Below the pieces are notes generated by a model that worked only from the letters and a program-made list of their open reading frames with translations, did no database searches and had not been told where the DNA came from. 17,941 nt of DNA from Pseudomonadota bacterium (GTDB taxonomy: Bacteria; Pseudomonadota; Gammaproteobacteria; Burkholderiales; Burkholderiaceae), in assembly GCA_023441105.1 (NCBI GenBank), contig JAEZQX010000195.1, forward strand, positions 1 through 17,941. The letters are read 5' to 3'. The translations under genes were made by a program, and so were the position numbers. Within the stretch, counting starts at the first letter, position 1; the number at the start of each line of letters is the position of its first letter. Positions 7,068-13,480 of the stretch are shown here, one piece after another.

Positions 7068-7721
7068 TTACAGCCCCTTCTCCACCATGTCGAGCAGGCG
7101 CTGCGCCAGCGCGCCCACCTGTTTCCTCGGCAGGCCCTGCAGCGGACCGTCGATCAGCAGCAGCGCCAGGCCATGCACTGCCGACCACGCCAGGTATTCG
7201 GCGCCCGGGCGGCGCGACGACGGCAGCACGCCGGCCTGGACCAGGCGATCGAGCGCCGCGCCGAGCAGCTCGAAAGGATTGAGCCCGCTGCTGCCGGCCT
7301 TGGCGGGATCGCGATCGCCCTCCACCGCGCCCGGCTTGGAGAACGCTGTCCGGAAGAGCCCGGTTTCGGCCAGCGCGAACTGCAGGTAGCCGCGGCCCAC
7401 CGCCTGCAGGCTCGCACGCGCCTGATCCGCCGGCTGCTGCTCCTGCCGCAGCCGCGCCAGTTCCGCCTCCATGGCCACCGCCAGCGCAGCCAGCGCCGCT
7501 GCCCGGACTGCCTCCAGCAGGTCTTCGCGCCCGGTGAAATGGCGATACGCAGCGTTGGGCACGACCCCGGCCCGCCGGGTGGCTTCGCGCAGCACCACCG
7601 CCTCGGGACCGCCGGCGCGCGCCAGTTCGAGGCCGGCGTCTAGCAACGCGCGGCGCAAGTCGCCGTGACGATAGGTGCCGCGGACCCGCGAATCCCTGCC
7701 TGCGCCGGCAGCTGCAGCCAT
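7068..7721 (-). CDS. TetR/AcrR-family transcriptional regulator
   Basis: This 217-residue regulator has a TetR helix-turn-helix at about residues 20-66 (LRRALLDAGLELA, EATRRAGVVPNAAYRHFTG), then a helical effector domain rich in Ala and Leu. ATG 7721 is chosen because GGGAGG lies 7-8 bases upstream. The frame stays open much further upstream but has no support there, and the operator-promoter region would fall inside it. The gene is divergent from the PhnB-like VOC gene and shares with it a promoter carrying two TGGAC-type inverted repeats, so it probably represses both. The target metabolite is unknown. Confidence 0.9.
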   Translation of the reverse strand: MAAAAGAGRDSRVRGTYRHGDLRRALLDAGLELARAGGPEAVVLREATRRAGVVPNAAYRHFTGREDLLEAVRAAALAALAVAMEAELARLRQEQQPADQARASLQAVGRGYLQFALAETGLFRTAFSKPGAVEGDRDPAKAGSSGLNPFELLGAALDRLVQAGVLPSSRRPGAEYLAWSAVHGLALLLIDGPLQGLPRKQVGALAQRLLDMVEKGL

Positions 7722-7735
7722 CGAGCCTCCCAATG

Positions 7736-7764
7736 TGGACAGCGTCCATTTTAGCTGATAGGAT
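7736..7764 (+). promoter_or_regulatory. Promoter of the PhnB-like VOC gene
   Basis: TGGACA (7736-7741; 5 of 6 to TTGACA) and TAGGAT (7759-7764) are 17 bases apart. The -35 lies inside the left operator. The transcript would carry a leader of roughly 115 bases before ATG 7887. Confidence 0.5.
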
Positions 7765-7780
7765 TTGTGGACGGTGTACA
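7736..7780. promoter_or_regulatory. Pair of TetR-type operators
   Basis: TGGAC-AGC-GTCCA (7736-7748) is a perfect inverted repeat, and TGGACGGTGTACA (7768-7780) is a close variant. Their centres are 32 bases apart, about three helical turns. They bracket the -10 of the rightward promoter, and the right copy lies where the leftward -35 would be. This is the arrangement expected for joint repression of both genes by the adjacent TetR protein. Confidence 0.6.
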
Positions 7781-7886
7781 CATACAGCCGTTCGCCGTGC
7801 CGCAATGTCCGGGACGCAACGAGCATCGCGCGCCAAGCAGTGCAACCCTGACGACCGCAACCCCCAAGATCTGCGAGGAGCTCATC

Positions 7887-8306
7887 ATGCAATTCCAACC
7901 CTACCTGATGTTCGACGGCAACTGCGCCGAAGCCATGCGGTTCTACGAACGCGTCATCGGCGGCAAGCTCGAGTCGATGCTGAAGTTTTCCGAGATGCCC
8001 GAGCCCTGCGCCGAGATGCCCGCCGGCAGCGGCGACCGGATCGCCCATGCCTGCCTGGTGCTCGACGGCGCACTCCTGATGGCATCGGACACGATGCCGG
8101 GCCAGCCCTATGAAGGCATGAAGAATTTCGGCGTTGCCTTGACCTTCCCGACGCCGGAGGCAGCCCGCGATGTCTTCGACGCCCTGTCCGAAGGCGGGCA
8201 GGTGACGATGCCGCTCGGCAAGACGTTCTGGGCGGAAGCCTTCGGCATGGCGACCGACCGCTTCGGCACCCCATGGATGGTCAATGGCGGAATGAAGGCC
8301 GACTAG
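7887..8306 (+). CDS. PhnB/YjdN-like VOC family protein
   Basis: This is a 139-residue single-domain protein of the vicinal-oxygen-chelate fold, PhnB-like (3-demethylubiquinone-methyltransferase-like) branch. Typical elements are PYLMFDGNCAEAMRFYERV at the start, GDRIAHACLVLDGALLMASD in the middle, FGVALTFPTPEAARDVFDAL, then FWAEAFGMATDRFGTPWMVN at the end. ATG 7887 is chosen because GCGAGGAG sits 6 bases upstream and the family begins there; a GTG further upstream would lie inside the operator. Proteins of this branch are usually of unknown enzymology. Here the divergent TetR gene suggests an inducible role, perhaps in handling a toxic or aromatic compound. Confidence 0.88.
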   Translation: MQFQPYLMFDGNCAEAMRFYERVIGGKLESMLKFSEMPEPCAEMPAGSGDRIAHACLVLDGALLMASDTMPGQPYEGMKNFGVALTFPTPEAARDVFDALSEGGQVTMPLGKTFWAEAFGMATDRFGTPWMVNGGMKAD

Positions 8307-8403
8307 GAGAAGCACTGCAGGGAGCGCGCCGGCCGCTGCTCCCGGCGGCCTTACAATCCGACTCCCGAGCCGCCCGCGGTCAGCCTCTTGGAGATGAAGC
8401 ACC

Positions 8404-9378
8404 ATGGAGCAACGCAAACTGGGCGACGGCCCGCTGGTGGGGGCCATCGGCTTCGGCTGCATGGGCATGTCCGAGTTCTACGGCGCCACCGATGACGAGC
8501 AGTCGCTGGCAACCCTCGAGCATGCCTTGGCCCGCGGCGTCACGCTCTTCGATACCGCCGACATCTACGGCTTCGGCCACAACGAATCGCTGCTCGGCCG
8601 CTTCATCCGCGGCAAGCGCGATCGCGTCGTCGTGGCCACCAAGGCCGGCATCGTCCGCAGCCAGTCCGATCCGGCCTTGCGCGGCGTCGACAACTCCCCG
8701 GCCTACCTGGTCCGGCGTTGCGAGCAATCGCTGCAGCGGCTCGGAACCGACCACGTCGACCTCTACTACCTGCATCGCATCGATCCGGCGACGCCGCTGG
8801 AAGAGTCCATCGCCGCCCTCGCCCGGCTGCTGCGCGACGGCAAGATCGGCGGCATCGGCCTGTCCAACGTGACGCTGGCGACGGTGCGGGCGGCCCACGC
8901 CATCCACCCGATCCGCGCCGTGCAGAACGAGTTCTCGCTGTTCACCCGCAGCGACCAGGATGCGCTGCTGCCGGCGCTCGCCGAGATGGGGGTGGCCTAT
9001 GTGCCCTACTCCCCCCTTGGCCGCGGCATGCTGACCGGCTCGCTGCAGCGCCAGGACCTGGCGGCGGACGATTTCCGGCGCAACCTGCCGCGTTTCGCCG
9101 ACGATGCGATGGCCGCCAATGCCCGCCTGGTCGCCGCCCTCCAGGCAATCGCCGCGCGCCGCCAACTCGAGCCCGCCCAGGTGGCGCTGGCCTGGGTGTT
9201 GCGCCAGGGGCCGCACGTGATCCCGATCCCCGGCACGCGGCGAATCCGGACCCTCGACCAGAACCTCGCTGCCGCCGCAATCGAATTGTCCGATGCGGAG
9301 GCCAGCGAGCTGCAGCGGCTCTTCGACCCGGCGGCGGTCGCCGGCCAGCCGTACCCGAACATGTCCTTCATGCGCTGA
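8404..9378 (+). CDS. Aldo/keto reductase
   Basis: This is a 324-residue NADPH-type (beta/alpha)8-barrel oxidoreductase. The catalytic tetrad is visible: D50 and Y55 in DTADIYG, K80 in VVATKAG, and H124 in YYLHRID. The family start motif GFGCMGMSEFYG and the late cofactor-binding segment VIPIPGTRRIRTLDQN are also present. Length and motifs match YakC/AKR13-like bacterial reductases that reduce aldehydes or ketones. ATG 8404 has GGAG about 10 bases upstream. TACAAT at 8352-8357 could be a -10 element, but no convincing -35 accompanies it. It follows the VOC gene by 97 bases on the same strand and may or may not share its transcript. Natural substrate is unknown. Confidence 0.93.
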   Translation: MEQRKLGDGPLVGAIGFGCMGMSEFYGATDDEQSLATLEHALARGVTLFDTADIYGFGHNESLLGRFIRGKRDRVVVATKAGIVRSQSDPALRGVDNSPAYLVRRCEQSLQRLGTDHVDLYYLHRIDPATPLEESIAALARLLRDGKIGGIGLSNVTLATVRAAHAIHPIRAVQNEFSLFTRSDQDALLPALAEMGVAYVPYSPLGRGMLTGSLQRQDLAADDFRRNLPRFADDAMAANARLVAALQAIAARRQLEPAQVALAWVLRQGPHVIPIPGTRRIRTLDQNLAAAAIELSDAEASELQRLFDPAAVAGQPYPNMSFMR

Positions 9379-9430
9379 GGCGCAGCGGTCTCCCGGCGGA
9401 AACCCTCATGGAGCCGGACAATCCAGAAGC

Positions 9431-9436
9431 TACAAT
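9431..9436 (+). promoter_or_regulatory. Possible -10 element of the TRAP transporter operon
   Basis: TACAAT lies 94 bases upstream of the dctP-type start, in a 151-base gap after the reductase gene. No good -35 is seen at 16-18 bases, so an activator may be needed if this promoter is real. Confidence 0.3.
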
Positions 9437-9529
9437 GGGCGCCGGCCGCGCACCGCCCGGAGCCCTGAACCAGGAGTCGGCGCGGCCCGAAAACAGCAAT
9501 CCCGATTGCATCATCGAGGAGACATCCGC

Positions 9530-10579
9530 ATGAATCGCCGCTCCCTGCTGAAAGCCGGTGCGCTCGGCTCTGCCGCACTGGCCGCTCCCCTGGTCGTCAC
9601 GCGCGCCGCCCACGCCCAGTCCTATCGCAACGAATACAAGGTCTCCACCGTCGTCGGCACCGCTTTTCCCTGGGGCAAGGGCGCCGACATCTGGATCAAC
9701 CTGGTGAAGGAGCGCACGCAGGGCCGCATCAACATGAAGCTCTATCCCGGCGTTTCGCTGATCAACGGCGACCAGACGCGCGAGTTCAGCGCCATGCGCC
9801 AGGGAGTGATCGACCTGGCGGTCGGCTCGACCATCAACTGGTCGCCGCAGATCAGGGAACTGAATCTGTTCTCCCTGCCGTTCCTCGCCAGGGACCATGC
9901 CGGGCTCGACGCGCTCACGCAGGGCGAGATCGGCGAGCACATCATGAAGACGGTGGAGAAGGCGGGCGTGGTGCCGCTCGGATGGGGCGAGAACGGCTTT
10001 CGTGAAGTCACCAATTCGAGGCGCGAGATCCGCACCCCTGCCGACATGAAGGGGCTCAAGTTCCGCGTGGTCGGCTCGCCGATCTTCAACGACACCTTCA
10101 GCGCATTCGGCGCCAATCCCACCCAGATGAGCTGGGCCGATGCGCAGCCGGCCCTGGCCTCGGGCGCCGTCGAGGGGCAGGAGAATCCGATGCACATCTT
10201 CACCGCCGCGAAGCTGCACACGTTGTCGCAGAAGTTCGTAACGCGCTGGGGCTATGTCGCGGATCCGCTGATCTTCGCCGCCAACCGCGACGTCTGGAAC
10301 TCGTGGAGCGAGCAGGACCGCAAGATCGTTCGCGAGGCCGCCGTCGAAGCCGGCAAGCAGGAAATCGCGCTCACCCGCAAGGGACTGACGGCCGGCGACA
10401 TGGCAATGATCAAGGAAGTCGAGGGGCTTGGCGTCAAGGTCACCGAGCTGTCGGCCAGCGAGAAGCAGGCCTTCCAGAAGGTGGTGCAGCCGGTCTACGA
10501 CAAGTGGGCCAAGCAGATCGGCCCCGACCTGGTCAAGCGCGCCGAAGCCGCGGTAGCGGCCTCCCGCGGCAAGGCCTGA
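9530..10579 (+). CDS. dctP: TRAP transporter substrate-binding protein (DctP family)
   Basis: This 349-residue periplasmic receptor captures an organic acid for the TRAP permease encoded just downstream. It begins with a Tat-like signal peptide (NRRSLLKAG, hydrophobic core, cleavage near AHA-Q at 29/30). The family core is clear: FSAMRQGVIDLAV (86-98), TPADMKGLKFRV with the carboxylate-binding arginine R179, then AFGANPTQMSWADAQPALAS and VEGQENP (to 220). The usual acidic residue after the S/W position is Asp here. GAGGAG lies about 9 bases before ATG 9530. DctP proteins mostly bind carboxylates such as C4-diacids, keto acids or aromatic acids; the ligand here cannot be read off. Position opposite the keto-acid-type ThDP operon suggests a keto or hydroxy acid. 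Confidence 0.93.
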   Translation: MNRRSLLKAGALGSAALAAPLVVTRAAHAQSYRNEYKVSTVVGTAFPWGKGADIWINLVKERTQGRINMKLYPGVSLINGDQTREFSAMRQGVIDLAVGSTINWSPQIRELNLFSLPFLARDHAGLDALTQGEIGEHIMKTVEKAGVVPLGWGENGFREVTNSRREIRTPADMKGLKFRVVGSPIFNDTFSAFGANPTQMSWADAQPALASGAVEGQENPMHIFTAAKLHTLSQKFVTRWGYVADPLIFAANRDVWNSWSEQDRKIVREAAVEAGKQEIALTRKGLTAGDMAMIKEVEGLGVKVTELSASEKQAFQKVVQPVYDKWAKQIGPDLVKRAEAAVAASRGKA

Positions 10580-10595
10580 CCGTCCGATCGCAAAC

Positions 10596-10635
10596 CCCGG
10601 CTCCCGCGGGCGGCGCCGCCGCCGCCCGCGCCGGG
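10596..10635 (+). other. Strong hairpin between dctP and dctQ
   Basis: CGCGGGCGGCG (10605-10615) and CGCCGCCCGCG (10620-10630) form a perfect 11-base-pair stem with the loop CCGC. Outer CCCGG and CCGGG (10596-10600, 10631-10635) can extend it past a 4-base bulge. No U-tract follows. Such hairpins often protect the upstream message or cause partial termination, so that the soluble binding protein is made in excess over the membrane subunits. Confidence 0.6.
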
Positions 10636-10649
10636 ATGCCACGCTCTTG

Positions 10650-11234
10650 ATGCCCGACGCTGTTCCACCCGCCGCAGGCGCTCCCGTACCCGAGGCCTCG
10701 GCTGCCGCCGTGGCCGAATCGGCGGAGGCGCAGACCGTCGCCGCGGCGGCCGCTCCGCCGCCGGCGCTGTTCGGCGACAACCGGTTGCGCATCGAGGACC
10801 ATCTCGGCGCGCTGGCGATGGCGCTGCTGGCGCTGATCACCTTCGCCAACGTGGTGGTGCGCTACCTCACCAACGAATCCTTCGCCTGGAGCGAGGAAAT
10901 CTCGGTGTCGTTGATGGTCATCCTGACGCTGGTGGCAGGCAGCGCCGCGGTGATCCGCGACCGCCACATCCGCATCGAGATGCTGTTCGACGCCGGCCCG
11001 GTCGAGCGCCGGCGCCGCTTCGCGATGCTGTCGGCCCTGGCGACGGTCGCAGCCTTCCTGATCCTGGCGTCGTTGAGCACGCGCCTGGCCTGGGACGACT
11101 ATCAGTACGAGGTGACCTCGCCGGGAATCGGCGTGCCGCAATGGTGGTACACCGTCTGGCTGCCGGTGCTCGCCGCCGTCGTCGCTTTCCGCGCCATGCA
11201 GCGGCTGGTCAGGATCTGGCGCCGTCGATGTTAA
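10650..11234 (+). CDS. dctQ: TRAP transporter small permease (DctQ family)
   Basis: This 194-residue inner-membrane subunit has the four DctQ helices at about 51-73, 84-103, 124-143 and 166-186, with the conserved RIEDHLG, NVVVRYL, FAWSEEIS and RDRHIRIEML elements. It links the binding protein to the large permease. The first 48 residues are an unusual Ala/Pro/Glu-rich extension (PDAVPPAAGAPVPEAS and onward) with no family counterpart. ATG 10650 is the only ATG before the domain, but its binding site is weak and an alternative non-ATG start closer to residue 40 is possible. Its end overlaps the start of dctM by 7 bases, indicating translational coupling. Confidence 0.9.
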   Translation: MPDAVPPAAGAPVPEASAAAVAESAEAQTVAAAAAPPPALFGDNRLRIEDHLGALAMALLALITFANVVVRYLTNESFAWSEEISVSLMVILTLVAGSAAVIRDRHIRIEMLFDAGPVERRRRFAMLSALATVAAFLILASLSTRLAWDDYQYEVTSPGIGVPQWWYTVWLPVLAAVVAFRAMQRLVRIWRRRC

Positions 11235-12511
11235 GCATCGGCATCTTCGTGGTCTTCGTGTTGCTGATGCTGGCCGGCGTGCCGATCGGCGTCGCGCTGA
11301 TGCTGGGCGGCGCGGTGGGCATCGGCTTCGCCGAGCTGGGCTGGCTGTCGATCCCCAACAACTTCTACGCCGGCATCGCCAAGTACCCGCTGCTCGCATT
11401 GCCGATGTTCGTGCTGGTCGGCACCCTGTTCGAACGGTCCGGCGTCGCCGCCCGGCTGGTCGACTTCGCGGTTGCCATCGTCGGCCGCGGCCGCGGCATG
11501 CTGCCGCTGGTGGCCATCGCCGTGGCGATGTTCATGGGCGGCATCTCCGGCTCCGGGCCGGCAACCGCAGCGGCGGTCGGCGCGGTGATGCTGGTGTCGA
11601 TGGCGCGCGCCGGTTATCCGCCCACCTATTCCGCCTCGGTCATCGGCGCGGCTGCGGCCCTGGACATCCTCATCCCGCCGTCGATCGCCTTCATCGTCTA
11701 TTCCGTGCTGGTGCCCGGCGCATCGGTGCCGGCGCTGTTCGCGGCCGGGGTGGTTCCCGGCATCCTTGCCGGCCTGGGCCTGATGGTGCCGGCGGTCTGG
11801 CTGGCCCGCCGGCATCGCATGGGCGGCAACGACGCCCACCTGCCGCGGCCGCCGTTCCTCAAGGCGCTCAAGGATGCCAGCTGGGGCCTGTTCGCACCGG
11901 TGCTGATCCTCGGCGGCATGCGACTCGGCTGGTTCACGCCCACCGAGGCAGCGGTGGTGGCGGTGGCCTACGGCCTGTTCGTCGGCATGGTGGTCTATCG
12001 CACCATCGGCTGGCGGCAGTTGTGGGACATCCTGATCGACGCCGCGGAAACCTCCGGCGTGATCCTGATCATCATCGGCCTTGCCAGCATCTTCGCCTAT
12101 GCCGTCAGCACGCTGGGCATCGTCGATCCGGTGGCGCGCGCCGTCGGCGACAGCGGCATCGGCTCGCTCGGCGCGCTGGCCATCGTGATGATCGTGCTGC
12201 TGTTCGTCGGCATGGTCCTCGACGGCGTCTCCATCTTCCTGATCTTTGTGCCGCTGCTCGCCCCGTTGATGCGGACCTTCGCCTGGGATCCCGTCTGGTT
12301 CGGCGTGCTCCTCACGTTCATGGTGGCGATCGGCCAGTTCACGCCGCCGATGGCGGTCAACCTGATGGTTTCCTGCCGCATGGCAGGCGTGCGCATCGAG
12401 AGCACCGTGCCCTGGGTGATGTGGTTCGTGTTCACCATGATGCTGATCCTGGCGGTGCTGGTCGCCGTGCCGGAAACGTCGCTCTGGCTGCCGCGCGCGC
12501 TCGGCTATTGA
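11228..12511 (+). CDS. dctM: TRAP transporter large permease (DctM family)
   Basis: This is a 427-residue multi-helix membrane protein that carries out ion-coupled import, normally sodium-driven. It starts MLSIGIFVVFVLLMLAG and shows the family signature at about 97-165: GGISGSGPATAAAVGAVM, then GYPPTYSASVIGAAAALD and LIPPSIAFIVYSVL. A second half repeats the fold (around FTPTEAAVVAV and FTPPMAVNLM). ATG 11228 is used because the frame overlaps the dctQ stop (ATGTTAA) and the family begins with this hydrophobic segment; a longer upstream frame is not supported. The gene ends 42 bases from the convergent tandem-domain gene, and no clear terminator lies between them. Confidence 0.95.
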   Translation: MLSIGIFVVFVLLMLAGVPIGVALMLGGAVGIGFAELGWLSIPNNFYAGIAKYPLLALPMFVLVGTLFERSGVAARLVDFAVAIVGRGRGMLPLVAIAVAMFMGGISGSGPATAAAVGAVMLVSMARAGYPPTYSASVIGAAAALDILIPPSIAFIVYSVLVPGASVPALFAAGVVPGILAGLGLMVPAVWLARRHRMGGNDAHLPRPPFLKALKDASWGLFAPVLILGGMRLGWFTPTEAAVVAVAYGLFVGMVVYRTIGWRQLWDILIDAAETSGVILIIIGLASIFAYAVSTLGIVDPVARAVGDSGIGSLGALAIVMIVLLFVGMVLDGVSIFLIFVPLLAPLMRTFAWDPVWFGVLLTFMVAIGQFTPPMAVNLMVSCRMAGVRIESTVPWVMWFVFTMMLILAVLVAVPETSLWLPRALGY

Positions 12512-12553
12512 TCTTGTCGGCGCGCCGGCGATCGGGCTGTCTCCGCGCGCGCC

Positions 12554-13480
12554 TCACCTCGCGTCAATCCGCTGGTGGCCCGCCGCGGTGATCTTGTCGA
12601 CGAAGTCCCGGACGCGATCGCCCACCTCGACGCCGGCATTGGCCGCCGTCGCGTTGACGCAGGACACGATGCCGTCGGCGAACACCGAGCGGCCGTCGCC
12701 GATGCGCGCGCTTCGCGCCGATACCGTCGCCGCCGCGATTGCGCGGCGATCCAAGGCTGGCAAGCGACTGACGCCGGCGCCGTCCTTGCCGAAGCCGGCG
12801 TCGCAATAGACTGCCGCGAGTGCCGCCACCTTGATGGCGCTGGCCGGATCGCCGCCGAGCAGGCCACCGTGCGACGCGGTAACGACGATCGCGCCGGCAT
12901 CCGCCGGCCCGACCAGCGAGACCGAATCCAGCACCACCACGGCCGGCTCCTTGCCGGCGGCACGTACGACATGGCGGGATTCCGCGAGCGGCGGCACCGG
13001 GCGCGCCGACCAGGCGGCCGAACGCAGCAGCGCGCTGCATCGTGCCACCGTCTGGCCAGCCGCGCAGCCGAGCGCCGCGGCAGTGTCGTTGACGAAGGAC
13101 ACGATGCCGCCGGCGAACATGTCGTCGCCATCGCCGATGCGGCAGCTCAGGCTGTCGGCAGTGGCAGCGGCGATGCCGAGCCGGTCGAGCCAGGCGAGCG
13201 AGCCGATGCCGGCGCCCTCCCTGCCGACGCCCGCATCGTTGAAGATCACCGCCCGCACACGCCCCTGCGCCGCGCAGAAGCCGGCGTAGACACCGCCATG
13301 CGACGCGGCGACCACGACCTGGCCGGCATGCTCCGGCGCCAGGCGGGTGATCGAATGCAGCGTCGCGACCTGCACCAGGGCGCTTGCCGCATTCTCCGCC
13401 GCGTTCTCCGCCCCATCCGGCGGCCCATCCGGCGCCCCATCCGCCGGGGCATCGAAAGCGGGCTCATGCGACGCGGTCAC
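12554..13480 (-). CDS. Unknown protein with two tandem copies of a roughly 110-residue domain
   Basis: I do not recognise a named family for this 308-residue protein. It consists of two homologous domains. Copy 1 (about 38-145) has ASHGGVYAG (59-67), FNDAGVGREGAG (80-91), GIAAAT, RIGDG (114-118), GGIVSFVN. Copy 2 (about 182-290) has ASHGGLLGG (202-210), YCDAGFGKDGAG (225-236), AIAAAT, RIGDG (259-263), DGIVSCVN. S/H/G/G, D-A-G, G-x-x-G-A-G, RIGD and the N of the last motif are kept in both, so both copies may be active. No signal peptide or membrane segment is seen, so it is probably cytoplasmic. A low-complexity DGAP/DGPP/DGAE segment (about 14-34) precedes copy 1. The likely start is GTG 13480, overlapping the preceding ThDP enzyme gene by 17 bases; a later GTG near residue 36 is possible. 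It is the last gene of the E1/ThDP operon. Confidence 0.8.
   Translation of the reverse strand: MTASHEPAFDAPADGAPDGPPDGAENAAENAASALVQVATLHSITRLAPEHAGQVVVAASHGGVYAGFCAAQGRVRAVIFNDAGVGREGAGIGSLAWLDRLGIAAATADSLSCRIGDGDDMFAGGIVSFVNDTAAALGCAAGQTVARCSALLRSAAWSARPVPPLAESRHVVRAAGKEPAVVVLDSVSLVGPADAGAIVVTASHGGLLGGDPASAIKVAALAAVYCDAGFGKDGAGVSRLPALDRRAIAAATVSARSARIGDGRSVFADGIVSCVNATAANAGVEVGDRVRDFVDKITAAGHQRIDAR
13390..13449 (-). repeat. In-frame 12-base tandem repeat inside the unknown gene
   Basis: About five degenerate units of 12 bases lie here; on the plus strand three copies are of the type CCCATCCGGCGC and two of the type TTCTCCGCCGC. The units code for the four-residue repeats D-G-A/P-P and N-A-A-E near the protein start. 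Because the period is a multiple of three, gain or loss of a unit would change the linker length without a frameshift. Confidence 0.65.

Noticed and set aside
7722..8468. N-terminal extension of the second TetR protein, making a 466-residue chain
   Set aside because: The extension runs through the divergent promoter and antisense to the VOC gene. ATG 7721 has a good ribosome binding site and leaves a normal-sized TetR protein.
12512..12553. A terminator between dctM and the convergent tandem-domain gene
   Set aside because: Only the short palindrome CGGCGCGCCG is present, without an adequate stem-loop and T-run in either direction.
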